Below are positions 24,201 to 35,820 of a stretch of DNA of 64,000 nucleotides, one piece after another. A program made the translations under genes and the position numbers. The stretch comes from Perca fluviatilis (lineage: Eukaryota > Chordata > Actinopteri > Perciformes > Percidae): assembly GCF_010015445.1 (NCBI RefSeq), contig NC_053126.1:17780669-17844668 (forward strand), written 5' to 3'. The notes under the pieces are model-generated. The model did no database searches. It was not told where the DNA came from and was given only the letters and a program-made list of their open reading frames with translations. Within the stretch, counting starts at the first letter, position 1, and each line of letters starts with the position of its first letter.

Positions 24201-27200
24201 CTCTGCATTGGCTTCCTGTGAAATCTAGGATCAAATTTAAAATCCTCCTCCTGACTTACAAAGCTCTAAATGGTCAAGCACCATCATACCTAGAAGAGCT
24301 CTTAGTACCTTATTGTCCCACTAGAGCACTGCGCTCCCGGAATGCGGGGCTACTTGTGGTTCCTAGAGTCTCTGGAAGTAGACTGGGGGCCAGGGCCTTC
24401 AGCTATCAGGCTCCGCTTCTGTGGAACCAGCTTCCAGTCTGGGTTCGAGGGGCAGACACCGTCGCCTCATTTAAGAGTAAACTGAAAACCCTCCTCTTTG
24501 ACAAAGCTTATAGTTAGGGGTGAGGAGTTGCGGGCGTCCACCTAACCCGGCCAATCTGCTTCTCCTCGTAGTCAACAGTTTTATATACTGTATAATTAAT
24601 AATATAGCAAGAGTAGAGGGAGGCAAGCCAGTACAGCCCGATCCGGTTGGGGAGAGTTCTAGCCCGACCAGGCACCTCTCTTTAACCTGCCTCTCTTAGT
24701 TATGCTATTACAATTCTAGACTGCAGGGGAGGCTGTTTTCTTCCTATGACACACTGAGCTGCTCTCTCATCTCTACTTGTTACTTTTGTATGCATCCTAT
24801 CCCAGAATTGCTTGTTACTAGCTCTGGGGAGTTTACTCCCCGGAGTCCTTATGTTTCTTCTTTCTCTGCAATTCCCGGCCGCGTCCTGCTGCGTCCTGCT
24901 GCGTCCTGCTGCATCCTGCTACGTCCTGCTGCATCCTCCGCATCCACCCATGCTCTGCAGCGCCACGCTACATCCCGCAATGTCCTGCTGTGATGTTCCT
25001 ATGCACAGAGTAGTCTGGATCCGGTATAGGGGACTGCACTTCTCAGTATGACACGATGTGCCCTGCTATGACATGAACTTCCACGATAACCTTCGAAGTC
25101 ACTGTGACCTTTAATGTGACTATTATTGGCACTGTTCATCACACCCCCAACCGGCCCGTCAGACACCGCCTACCAAGAGTCTGGGTCTGCCGAGGTTTCT
25201 TCCTAAAAGGGAGTTTTTCCTTGCCACTGTCGCGATAGCCACTGCTAATGCTTGCTCCTGATGGAATTACTGTAATTGTTGGGGTTTTGGAAATTATAGA
25301 GTGTGGTCTAGACCTACTCTATCTGTAAAGTGTCTTGAGATAACTTTTGTTATGATTTGATACTATAAATAAAATTGAATTGAATTGAATTGAATTAATC
25401 ATAATATATAATCACTCTGAGGGGGTTTAATACCTCAGTTATATATAGTTAAGTATTTGTGTAAATTAACACCCTGATTACAAGCAATAATGGCAAATTG
25501 TTTTGTCTCATATTTAATCATTTTCACATGGGATATTTTTTTGGCATGAAATAAGAGTAAACGTATTATCTGCCTGTGGGCAGATAATACTGGGCTCACT
25601 GCAGCAGCAAATACTTATAAAAGACTGAGTGTGTGCTGCTGTTCATTCAAGCTGAGCTGTGATTTAATTCCTGCTGGGGATTCCTGGTCTAAAGTGTAAC
25701 TGTAAGCTGCTGCCTTTTCTTTACTTCTTACACAGGAACTGAGGAGGAAAAAAACAGAAATCCATTAACATCCCGACTCGGATGTCCCTGCTCTTTTCCA
25801 GACCAGGGAGGAAACGTCTGGCTGGCAGGCTGAGAATCTATTGAATCCTCTAAAATGTAAACACAGCCAGTGTGAGCAAAGGGTGTCTGCTGCAGTGGGC
25901 AGCTGCACACCGAATCTGTCCATATTGACTGAGCTGATGATGTTGCCCGACAACTTTAATGATGGCTTAGCAGCGTCTCTGTAAGGTCTTATGGGTCTTT
26001 GACTAATTTCATTAATGTGTACCTCTGGGGTCTTCCTGTTCTTCATGTTCCCAGAGTTGTTTTTCATCTTCAGTTGAGAAAAATAACATTTGTGATGAAT
26101 TATTAAATGCACCAGCATAGCATGTGGACTTGAATAAAAGCTTCCTTACAGCCTTCCATATTGATTTCTTGAGGCTTTGCTGTCTAATAAAACCTGTTCA
26201 TACTAATAAGGAGACACAAATATGATTCCCAGGAACAAACACCATCACTGAGAATACTTGCAAGGGTAACACACTTTAAAACCAGACACACACATCTACA
26301 TGTTGCTTTATGACGTAATGGTCTTTATGTCCCATTTACAAGCTAGAGAAGGGAACATACTTTTTTTTTATCCTATTATATTTGTTTAACATAAAGTTAT
26401 TGTTTGCAAATGAGTATCACATAATTATTTTACCTGAGGGGACAGACTTCAGTTAAGGTGACTGTTATTTTGTGTATATAGTAATGTTTTTGTTTGTTAG
26501 GTAGCTGGCTTAGGAAATTATGCAATTATTTCTGAACACGGAAGGCAGGTATTTATTGCTCATATTTATTGCAGGAACTCTGATAAAGGTTACAGGAAGA
26601 TGCATCATCAATAGGTGTGGTTTGATCTTGAAGGAGTCACACCAAAGAAAATAATGCACCTATAAATCCATATAAGAACTCATTAATCAGTTCTGGAGAA
26701 GGTGTAAGTAATGACGCTTACAGTTCAGTGGGTGCTTCTGTTAAGCTTAAATATGTCTGTCTATTCTTCCCGCATCTGTCAATTGATACCTGCTGGATGT
26801 TTTTGGTTTTAATGCACCATTCTTCTCCGTGCTACACCCCTAGTCTCTCAACAAGAACAAACAAATATAATGAAATAATAATAATACATACGTAAAAACT
26901 CATCTCCCATCAAGGGGGATAAATGTGACATAAAGACCGTTGGGTCATGCAGCAACATGTAGATGTTTGATTTTTTTTCATTTCTATGATAATATCTGGT
27001 TAATGTGAGAGACTGATCAAAGATTTCAAAGATAATACAATATTGTGTTTCATAGCCAAAGCTTGTGAGAGTCTCAAGAAGACAGCAATTGTACTACTAT
27101 TAGTGGTAGCCCTTGGGAATCACTGGACTAAAAAATGTACTGTGAAAATGATTGAAAGATGAATTAATAATGGAAATTATCATCACACCAGTTGCAGCCC

Positions 27201-27773
27201 TAGCAACAAACTTTTCAAACAGGAAGCAAAGGGTGTTTATCATGGACGTTTCAAATATCACATATGAGCCTAGTAGGTAGGCTATACGTGGAATAATGTT
27301 TTTTTTTTAAGTAAGTATTTGCTGTGTTGTATAATATGCTGTTGTGTGTTTATGTGCACAATTAAATATTTTCTCTTCTGGGAATGACAGATACTATACC
27401 TGTCAACAGAGACAGCAGCGAGTGTGAAGCTGCTGGCATACATGGTGAGGTTGATGAAGAAGTGGACCACTTTGCACATAAAGGAACCAAACACCCAGCC
27501 CTCCAGAGAGTAGATGGTGGCTTGGAAAGGAACGCAGAAGATGATGAAGAAGAAGTCGGCCACGCTCAGGTTGAGTATGAACAGATTGGTTGTGTTGTAT
27601 CCCAACTGCCCGCTCCGCAGAACCACAGCGAGCACCAGGCTGTTGCCGATGGTGCCCAGCAGGAAGATGAGGGAGAAGACCACTGACACAATCACACTGG
27701 TGGGGTTCAGCTGGTAGCTTTCAGATACATTCGCCTGCCCTCCTGGCTTACTGAAATCCTCAAAGTCAGACAT
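17451..27773 (-). CDS. galr2: galanin receptor type 2, complete two-exon gene
   Basis: A class-A GPCR for the neuropeptide galanin at the plasma membrane; mammalian GALR2 couples mainly to Gq. Joining 27773-27400 to 18213-17451 gives 378 residues (human GALR2 has 387). Visible: N-glycosylation site N15-V-S, TM1 with GN44, TM2 with NLSVADFFF, the ECL1/TM3 Cys at 100, DRY at 124-126, ECL2 Cys in [10 protein letters not shown]6 [11 protein letters not shown]7 NSCVNPIVY (NPxxY), a short helix 8 with a Cys (FSCILS) and a Ser/Thr-poor tail. The sequence [17 protein letters not shown] and GPYLSYY are typical of GALR2 rather than GALR1. The intron after the second base of the Arg codon in DRY is the known GALR2 position. 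Teleosts carry galr2a and galr2b ohnologs; I cannot say which this is. Confidence 0.93.
19448..20430 (-). mobile_element. 5'-truncated LINE (reverse-transcriptase C-terminus), minus strand
   Basis: The minus strand encodes, in two overlapping frames, [18 protein letters not shown] and an RT C-terminal region (19980-20414), then [11 protein letters not shown] and [13 protein letters not shown] (19712-20017). These motifs mark the post-catalytic and C-terminal part of many fish LINE reverse transcriptases. The 3' end is a TTACAA tandem tail at 19448-19482, as expected for a minus-strand copy. The catalytic domain is missing. It lies inside the Harbinger element, so it inserted later. Confidence 0.7.
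20732..20938 (+). pseudogene. possible Harbinger Myb-like ORF C-terminus
   Basis: The open frame contains [16 protein letters not shown] followed by a Pro-rich tail and a Ser/Arg-rich end. It converges on the transposase remnant on the other strand. In Harbinger elements the second gene encodes a Myb/SANT DNA-binding protein with a similar Pro-rich C-terminus. The assignment rests on position and composition; the Myb domain itself is not visible. Confidence 0.4.
20921..21085 (-). pseudogene. HARBI1-like transposase C-terminal remnant
   Basis: The minus-strand translation reads [20 protein letters not shown], then [19 protein letters not shown], and ends LEEEM with a stop at 20921-20923. The sequence ACCVLHNI is the signature C-terminal helix of PIF/Harbinger nucleases (DDE family). 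Nothing recognisable of the upstream catalytic part was found, so this is a dead fragment. Confidence 0.75.
22201..22256. repeat. TA/GATA simple repeat
   Basis: A (TA)n run is followed by GATATA variants immediately 5' of the L2-type LINE insertion site. Confidence 0.8.
22275..25395 (+). mobile_element. 5'-truncated L2/CR1-type LINE with 10-bp target duplication
   Basis: The direct repeat TAATCATAAT occurs at 22265-22274 and 25396-25405, just outside a 3.1-kb copy. The copy starts between the endonuclease and RT domains and ends in a GAATT tandem tail. It contains a reverse transcriptase, a 3' UTR with repeated CGTCCTGCTG units (about 24885-24935) and the TGGGGTTTTGG..AATAAAATTG end. Frame 1 covers 22276-22600, frame 3 about 22611-23864 and frame 2 about 23850-24517, so at least two frameshifts inactivate it. 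The sequences [10 protein letters not shown] and [14 protein letters not shown] mark the RT. Clade L2/CR1 is judged from these motifs and the short-repeat 3' end. Confidence 0.85.
22276..24519 (+). pseudogene. LINE reverse transcriptase, frameshifted, catalytic Asp lost
   Basis: RT blocks in order: [62 protein letters not shown] (first catalytic Asp), [23 protein letters not shown], then [14 protein letters not shown] and the C-terminal [13 protein letters not shown] with [12 protein letters not shown]. The active-site YADD is changed to YADH (GAC CAT at about 23679), which removes one metal-binding Asp. An A-run near 22565 and the region 23840-23870 contain the frameshifts. No apurinic endonuclease domain is present. 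Confidence 0.85.
26292..26966. repeat. inverted-repeat pair, 46-bp arms
   Basis: The left arm 26292-26337 (starting ACATCTACATGTTGCT) is the approximate reverse complement of the right arm 26921-26966, with about six or seven mismatches. The ~583 bp between them have no coding features. This is probably a degraded DNA transposon or MITE in the galr2 intron; no target duplication was recognised. Confidence 0.5.
27400..27773 (-). CDS. galr2: galr2 exon 1 (N-terminus to DRY)
   Basis: The ATG is at 27773-27771. The exon encodes residues 1-124 plus two bases of Arg125: a short extracellular N-terminus with one NVS glycosylation site, TM1 (about 26-50), TM2, ECL1 with Trp (EGWVFGS) and TM3. The donor is AG|GTATAG. 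Just 5' of the ATG lies tttttatttttatttcag (AG at 27784-27783), an excellent splice acceptor 9 bases from the start codon. This suggests a separate non-coding 5' exon. Confidence 0.92.
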
Positions 27774-27782
27774 TTTGCAATT

Positions 27783-30700
27783 CTGAAATAAAAATAAAAA
27801 TTGGAAATCTTAAATCACATCAACTGTGAATAATGTTGTGCAATTACATTTCCTACCCTACATGGCTCATGCACTGGTGGTTAATGTTGATAAAATGACA
27901 AATAAATTCACCCTGAGGGGGTTTGATGATGAGTCAGTCATTGCAACTTGCAACTAAAATCATACAAAAAAGAAACTGCATGCACCAGAAGATTTCTTTG
28001 TCCAATTACTCCCCAGTTGAGTATTGATAAAACAAAAATGCAAGGCTGGTTTTAATTGGCTGGTGGCGTATTGTCGGATGTGTCCTGGGAATAAGTAAGG
28101 TTGCAATGCAGTTCAATTTAACTGGAGATGTTACTGGATTAATAAAACTGGTAACACACTTTATTTATTTTTTCAAAAGGTATGCTGTACCACTCACACA
28201 GTGAGAAAAGAGAATCTACTTTAAATATGTAATGCTTTTCTGCCATTTAGTCATGTATACACTGCAGAGATTTGTTGGCTTTAAATATGAACTACAAGGT
28301 GGACCAAGCCACTATCAGGACAGTCCACTTACCATTCACTGTGAAAAGAAGAAGAGCAAGTTCCATCTCAGCTGGGGGATATTTGCTTTCAGCCAAGAAC
28401 ACATCTATGCACGGTAAGCAGTGATTCATCTCAATTTCTGACCAGTAATAACATCATGTTAGAGTTTCAGGCGTGTTGCAGTTTCATGAAAGTGATGTCT
28501 CCAATGACGTCAGCATGCACTCTCAGACTGGCAAGTGGTGCAAAATTGAGGCTTGAAAGTAAAGAGGTGCTCTTGATGGTGAATGTGATGAGCCACAGTG
28601 GAGAGAATCATACACAAGGCCATCTGTCCATCAAAGAGTTGAACATCTACATTTAATGAGCAGCTAACCCTGTGTGTTTGGATATGTTCCACATTGTTCA
28701 TCAGTGTGTTGTTTGTTAAGAATTGGTTTCTATCTATGGAACTGAACCATATCTGAATTAGGACATTGCATGACAAACCTATTTAGTACTATATGATTTG
28801 ATCAATTGGATTGGATTGGATGTTAATAATATTTTTTTTTTAACAAATTCTCACATCTCACATTATTACTGCTTTCATTTCTGTAGGGTTGTGAAGAGCA
28901 AGCTCCTGCACACCTGAAATTACAATACTAACCAACTGCCATTCAGAAGCTTTTGAAGTAATGATGGGCAGCTGGTAACAGATGCAGCGTATGTGGTTCA
29001 AGTGTAGACTCAGCTATCGAAAGAACTTCACATTACATCACCTTCACACAGTGGCCTTCATTTAGAAATGGCACCTTTGTCTGAGACTTTTCGTGTGGAA
29101 GCAAAACCCAAATTGAGCAGCAGTAGAGAAAACGGAAATCCAATTCTGATATATTATTGGTTAACACCAGATAATTTGTGTTGTGCTTGCAATTTCCTTT
29201 AATGAAAAAAGGAAACAACCCACATATTTGATAACACCATGTATGCCAAGCTCAGGCTCCAACCATCAAATTATGTTTCATGGAATCACCCTAAAGCAAG
29301 AATGTAGCTTGATCCAAATTGAACTAAAGAAGCATGAATGAAGGTTGGTAATTATTCCTAAATTAACATAAAGACATGCCGCATGCATGATTCATTAATG
29401 CCACATCACATACAAATGTGATGATTAATAAAACTCATGAAGCTGAATTGACATAGCAACACTGAGAAGCTCAGACTGCAGCAAAGCAACTTGTAGATGG
29501 ACAGAGTTGAGATAATTTCAGGAGTTAAAAAAAACAATCACATGTGTTGTCTTTTTACGACAGTAAAGCCACATTTAAGGGAATTAAACTTATGTAAATA
29601 TGTACCATTAAAAACTGATATGTAGTGAAGTCCTCCTCAGGCTTTCATACGTTTTCATACTCATTCCTCAAATCTCAGCAATAAGCAGCCTAAAATGAAT
29701 TATTAAACATTATTAAATTTTCAACATCCTTTGAGTAGACTCTGCTGCCGATCTATCTGTATGATCAGAATCAGGACAGAACAAAATGAAGAGGTAACAC
29801 TGATCCCAGTCAATGGCAAATAAATGATACTCTAAAGTGGAGATGGTAGGGATGTGTTCTTATTAACCCTGTACAGAGGCAGGGTTATAGCATCGAGTGG
29901 TTGATGCTGCAGAGAAATTTCCTCTGTGTCAATGCATGACTTCAGCAGCCTCTTTCATGTTGAGGCTTATTCATCGTTCTTCCCACTAGGGAAGACACTC
30001 TGAATTGATATTACATTTTGACTGCAATGGGATATCAGGGCTACGACTCCAGCCAGAACATGCGCAAGAGTCTCAGGATGGATCAGAGCAAACAGGGATA
30101 GACATACAGGAGCTTTGTGAACTGGTAATAGAGCGCGTGGGACCTGACAGGTGGTGGAATTTGCAGACTTTGGCTGAGCTCAGTGTGATGTTTGTGAGGG
30201 TACAATTAGAGTTTTGGGAAATCAATCAATATGTAATGAAAACAGCAAAGCCAGAGAGGAGGAGGAGGAGGGTGATGGGGATGGGGATGTACAGTAGCAC
30301 AGCCTTAACCAGACTCTCTGGGAAAACATCTCTATTTTCACAGGAGAGTGTTCAGCATTAAAAAATGACAAGCATGGCACAGATAAGTCAACAAACATGA
30401 CCATATGTCGCATCTTTATCAATAAACAAGCTAATAAGGCGCATGATGTCAAAGCTTCATCTGGCTTGTGTTAACTTTAGATATCAGTCGGCCAGCTTCT
30501 GCATCTTACAATAAATTTATTACAAGGAAAATGCTGATTGTGTTGTGTTGTCATAAATTTGAATTGCAAATGTTCTTTACAACATTTCTATTCCAGCAGA
30601 ATCAGCATGCAGATTAGGAAGATGCAGTATGATAAACCTACCAGGCTGATGATGGGTGGACAGTATCCAAAGCTTCCTCTCAGATTAGGAGCGAGACTCC

Positions 30701-33700
30701 CAGCAGACCTGCTCTGTTAAGATGCTCATACTCTTTACACCGAAGCCTCTCTTCTCCCAGCGTATACCCCGCTATCTGCTTGTGTTGCTGGTATCTTACT
30801 CTTTCTACACCTCCCCCTCCTCTCCTCCGCCCCCCACCTCTCTCCCCCTAGTGAGGACTCCTCCTCCACATTCACTTTAATGTTCACTCTTCACTGCAGA
30901 AAAAAAAAAGGATTGCAGAGCGAAGGTATGGAGGGAGGCTGCAGCACCCGGCAATGTATTCCCAATCTGTGCATAATCAGGTCGATCCCTGACAAATAAG
31001 CCTAAAGCAACATTGATCACTGCACATGCATCCAAATCAGCCTTCAAATAAAGCAGTGACTCTTTGCATTTGCATTCATCTTTACCATGGCTTGATATGT
31101 AGTGAGCGAGAATAATTAGCCAATCAATTCAGGAGGGACACTGACAAAATAATAATGTTTTGTGGACATTGTTGGAACTTTAATTTGTAAGTAAAGCATT
31201 TCCAAACATGTTTTCTTATTTTCTTATTTATTAACCCACTAACTAACTTTTAGGATCAGATGAATCACTTGGGGAATTTGACAACAGTTCGGAAATTTTT
31301 GATGTATGTATTAAAATAAATTTTCATATTTACATGTGACATTTAAACAGTATGGGTAACAAATCTTGTGCTTTAGGATATGTTTAAGATGCATCTTTAT
31401 TAATGACCATAGTGTCAATAACACATCCTCATGCTAAACAGTAATACAGTAATAATTCTCAGTGGTTAAGAGCTTTGGAGGGTTTATATATAATAATAGA
31501 ACTGCTTTGGCCTAACAGGGAAGGTTATCATGAATGCATGCATGAAAGTCTCTCCAATGTTAAAAGTAGATTACTGTGTTTTGCTTTTATCAGAAATATC
31601 ACCATCACAAAGACCCCAAACATCTTGTACAAAATGTAACTTTTAGTGTTTATGTACTTTTAATGTACATAACGAGTTTACTAGACATGCAGCATATATT
31701 GTGTGGTGTATATTGCCCAAAGCAATGTACTGTCTAATACTGATTAAAGTATCAATAGAATTCCCTCCATCGACAGAATACAATAAAATATTGTCCGTTT
31801 TAAGCTATTATTGAAAAAGCATCCTGTGCAGAGAGAATATATTTTTATATGCACCCCCAAGGAGGAATTAATGTCATGATACTCAACATAATAAATAAAG
31901 AAATGATCAAAACCAAAGAATAAAAGTCACAGCATGGCAGAGGTAAATTAAAAGGTCACAAGAATCAATAGTGTCGATCTGACTCTTTTTTTGACAATTC
32001 AAAAGTAAGCGGTGGACAAGAATGAATCGTGCTACAGAGAAAAGGCAGGAACAATGTCATTGATTGCTAAATTTGTGCTATGAGTCATGCAGTCATGATG
32101 ACCAATCCCATGTCTAAATAAAAAGCCTCTTAATGACAAATTTTGTAGGTTATGATACAAATGCACGAAACAATGGGTTTGTTATTTTAAACAGTATAAT
32201 GCATTTTTGTAACGTCTATTTATCCAACTCCGGACACATTTGCAGATTTAGCTTTATATTTCAATTACAGTGTTGAGACTGTAATGCTCTAAATGCTTCC
32301 TGCTGCTCTTTTTAACCCAGTAATTGTACCTCCACCCACCCACCAATCAAACTATCTTGTGCACACAACATCGCCCGGTGCTTCCTGCCACCTCTAATAA
32401 GTCATATCAGCAAATGGAGAGGAGGAGAGGAGGGGCCAATCTCCTGTTATGGGGAGACCCTAACAACTTGGTTGTTGAGTGAAGAATTGACTTCCACCTC
32501 ATTTATTTACTCAGCTGTTCAATTGCAAACCCAGATGAGTCAGTTTAAAAGCTGGGGGTGCTCTCTGACAGAAAATATTCTGCCAAATCAACAGGGTCCG
32601 ACGTGGGCTGCTCTTCCCACAGTGAGTGACTTTGCTCAACATTCAGATGCAACCTTACAACCTTTAGGCTGACACGTTCCTGCCTCCTCTTGTTCCGAAC
32701 ACAAGCTCTGACATGCTGTCTGCGCTGCTGTCAGCTATCATCCATCAACGAAGTATGACACCGGGTCAGACATAACGGAGGACAGAGCATCATGTCCACA
32801 CTGAGAAACAACCTGTGGGGGGAAAAAAACAGGTTTTTAGATACATTATTTCACATCACTATGGCTTATCCTGCTGTCATTGTGTCATTTATTATTGTAC
32901 TAAAGTGGTTTTCAATATTTCTGCTCTGCTTCTACAATATGGCAAGTCTGAAATTCTTCCTAATGTTTAACCCCACAAACAAGTATATGTGCATGTATTG
33001 ACAATTACCACTAAATTACAAAGTTACCAGGCTGATTCCAGTTGAGATATCATTTCCAGTGGTTCCTTATGTAACAGGACCACCCTTCTTTAAAAAGGGT
33101 GGTGAGGAATTTGGCCGCTGCAAACAGCTTAGTTTGGACAATGATGGATTCTGGCCTCAGCGTAAGGCAAATTAACATTCAGAAATACCTCTGGGTGTTG
33201 TTCATGTGAGAGTTTCCATAGCAACCGCAGATAGATTACTTTGAAAGGAAGGCGAAAACACAGGATTGATTTCCACCCAGAGCAAAAGATGTAGCACGAC
33301 ATCTTACAGAGTAGTCTGCATAGAAAATCTGTGAATTGGTGAATTATTAAAATGCAGCTTCAGGCCAACAGTGTCAAAAACATTTTTTCTTTTAACTCAA
33401 CATAACGGTAGTATCTGAAGAGTAGCCATTCTTTTACTGGTTGCCAACAATAATAAAAAGGATCAATCCAGACTCCCCTAATGAATGTAGGCACAAGACA
33501 ACACTCATCAGTTGTGTGTCTCTACTTAACTTAGAAAGAGCAAGTGCCAAGACATCATCCCTCTATGATACTGGTATAAAAATATTTATTTTTCATTATG
33601 AATTCATTGTTTCTAGAGATCAGAAACTGCAGAACATTCTGCAGTCTAAAAGTGACAAGCGGTGACACTGTTTCTGAGCTGATAAAAGCAGAATGAAATG

Positions 33701-34110
33701 AAACCATTGAGCACATGGCCTATGTGAATAACAGGCAATCAAATAGCTCCCAAAGTAAAGGTGTGACACTAATACTAATATAATCATTAACTTCAACATC
33801 TCTAAAATAATGACATGTTCTCAACTCAATTACTTTGGAGAGACCATCTTTTTAATTAGTCTTCTGTCGAGGTGTAAAAGCTGGCATTCAGTCTTGCCAT
33901 TTTAGAGTAGAAATCCATGACATTATAAGTGAACGGTTCATTTGCTGCATGTGGATCTTTGCTTTATTGGTCCCCTTTCATAGCAGAAGACTAATCACAG
34001 CAACAGACTCAGCGGTGTGTATCAGGAGGCGAAGTGTTACCTCACATGCACACCTCGGCTCATGATCACTGGAGCATTTACATGAAGAAGTGCCTGCACT
34101 GTGCTGATGG
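27783..34110. other. galr2 upstream/intergenic region, no gene recognised
   Basis: If the acceptor next to the galr2 ATG is used, a non-coding first exon and the promoter should lie here on the minus strand. I cannot locate it. A pyrimidine-rich stretch of about 50-60 bp (near 30805-30855) precedes an A-run and is the only compositional oddity. A perfect 8-bp-stem hairpin (CCACCCTT/AAGGGTGG) lies near 33081-33103. The open frame at 30005-30361 has no family features. Confidence 0.4.
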
Positions 34111-34117
34111 ATCAATG

Positions 34118-34325
34118 AGTCCAGTGGTGGAAGAGCATTCTGATCTTTTACTTTACTTGTGTAAAAATACCAACACAATAATTTAAAAACACAAAAAGTA
34201 ATATCAGTTAAATGTACTTAAAGTATCAAAAGTAAATCTCATTCTGCAGAAAAATGGCCCATGTGACTATTGTGTGCGATTATTTTACATTGTACTATTG
34301 TTAATTATTTATCAATATCAGTACC
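34118..34325. mobile_element. fragment of dispersed TE (GTGGTGGAAGA-type end)
   Basis: The sequence CCAGTGGTGGAAGAGCATTC followed by TCTGATCTTTTACTTTACTT, and then alternating AGTAAAAGTA-like units, resembles one terminus of an abundant teleost DNA transposon. A second fragment of similar character (AAAGTACTGTAAAAGTACTT) lies at about 43990-44110. The assignment is by recognition of the consensus end only. Confidence 0.45.
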
Positions 34326-34326
34326 C

Positions 34327-34505
34327 AGCAAACACATACCCTTTAGGGAACGTTCCCTAAAGGTTCTCTGAAGGTAATACCTTTAGGGAAACCTTCCCAG
34401 AATGTTCCCTAAAAGTAAAATATTTTGCAACCTTCAGCTAACCTTCCTGGAATGTTTTTGTTGAACTTTTAAAGAACGTTTAGGAAAAGTTCCCTAAAGG
34501 TTCTG
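34327..34505. repeat. GGGAACGTTCCC repeat family, part 1
   Basis: The block begins GCAAACACATACCCTTTAGG and repeats the palindrome GGGAACGTTCCCTAAAGGTT in varying forms. The same family resumes at 37525-37616, and a second copy starts at 37618 with the identical GCAAACACATACCCTTTA end. The interruption after 34505 corresponds to the insertion of another element. Confidence 0.6.
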
Positions 34506-35635
34506 TTCATTATTTACTTAAGTGGCCACCGGAGGAGTTTTGGGACTTTAAGTCAAAATAGACCTGACCCTACCTTCTTCAGCAATTTATTTTGGATAAC
34601 CCTCCAACATGATTGGGAGAAGAAAGATGACCCTCCCCCAACAATTTATTGTACTGATTTGCACTTGGCAAAACTTTACAGATTTCCATTGTTTTTGTTC
34701 AACTATAAGATAGACCGCTAAACCTCTGCATCCTCATCTGACGCATCACACTCCTCTGTTATGGTGTGGTGGCCATTTCAGTAGATTAGTAGATAAGCAC
34801 GGAAACTAAATGCACACTTCCTGCGTTACTTCAAATACTAAGTTACTCATCTAGTAAACTAGTATTCACATGAAATAAAACAATAAAACATTGAGACCAT
34901 TCAGCAAAGCACACTGGGTAATTCAACACTGGTTGCTATAGACTCGTCACTAGGCTTCCTCAGTCGTGGAATATTTTAGCATCAGGTAAAAGTGCAGAAG
35001 ATGAACATTATCCAAAACTCAATTTCTCAGACGAGCTTCACTTTGGGAGCTTGCATGCTACCACTTAGAGTCCGGATCAGGCTGAATTTTTCTGTCCGAG
35101 GCCAGCCCGCGTCCGACAGAGCCGTGTCCGAGCCCGGCCCGAGCCCGACAGGCATTAAGAAATTTATGTCCGTACCCGACACCGTTAAAATCTAATTTTT
35201 TTTCCCTCTCATACTAATGACACATGTAGGCTACGTTTGTTTGTGTGGAAAGCACTTTTTTATTAAGCAACTGTAGGAAGGCATTTGGAAATGTCAACAG
35301 ATGAGCCCATCAGCGCATACGGGGCAACAAGCGCACGTTAATAAGCTGTTAAAATGTTCAGTGTGTTAACCCTTCCTGATCGCTTCGTTTCCGACCGTGA
35401 TCAGAAAACTAGGGGAGACTATGGAGTTAGAATCTTGCCAAAACCTCACAAACACACAAAACGTGTTTTACTCACGCCCAACGATTCACAAACAAACTCA
35501 GTGTGGTTTGCAAATACAAAACATCATTCACAAACTAATGCATTTTGTTCTGCAAATAAGAAACCTACCTATCAAACAAATACAGTATGTTTTACGCATA
35601 CAAAGAAACGTATTTCTTCAATGACAAAAAATATC

Positions 35636-35820
35636 CTGCAAGTACAAACTAAAATCTTTCAAGTACAAAAAAAAATCTTTCAAGTACAAAAAAAATCCTT
35701 CAAGTACAAAACAAAATCCTTCAAGTACAAAACAAATTCTACAAGTACGGAAAAAAAAAATCCTTCAAGTACAAAAAAAAAATCCTACAAGTACAAAACA
35801 AATTCTACAAGTACAAAAAA
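35636..35820. repeat. CAAGTACAAAA tandem array in foldback arm
   Basis: About nine imperfect units carrying TCAAGTACAAAA or ACAAGTACAAAA, spaced 15-25 bp, lie in the left arm. The mirror array is at about 36245-36395 in the right arm. Units vary in length at the A-run, so this is a degenerate minisatellite and not a CRISPR-like array. Confidence 0.75.

Larger units (their letters stand above)
18214..27399 (-). other. galr2 intron 1 (9.2 kb), transposon-rich
   Basis: The intron has a GTATAG donor (27399 downward) and a TTTGTAG acceptor. Most of its size comes from a Harbinger element with a nested LINE (19.3-21.4 kb), an L2-type LINE (22.3-25.4 kb) and an inverted-repeat pair (26.3-27.0 kb). 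No other exon is seen. Confidence 0.8.

Noticed and set aside
27384..27686. 100-codon open frame on the plus strand
   Set aside because: Antisense shadow of galr2 exon 1.
33081..33103. 8-bp-stem hairpin CCACCCTT/AAGGGTGG, looking like a terminator
   Set aside because: Rho-independent terminators do not apply in vertebrate nuclear DNA, and it is far from any gene end.
35636..35820. Regularly spaced CAAGTACAAAA units resembling a CRISPR array
   Set aside because: Spacers are not unique, units vary in length and the array is mirrored in the other foldback arm; it is a minisatellite in a vertebrate transposon.
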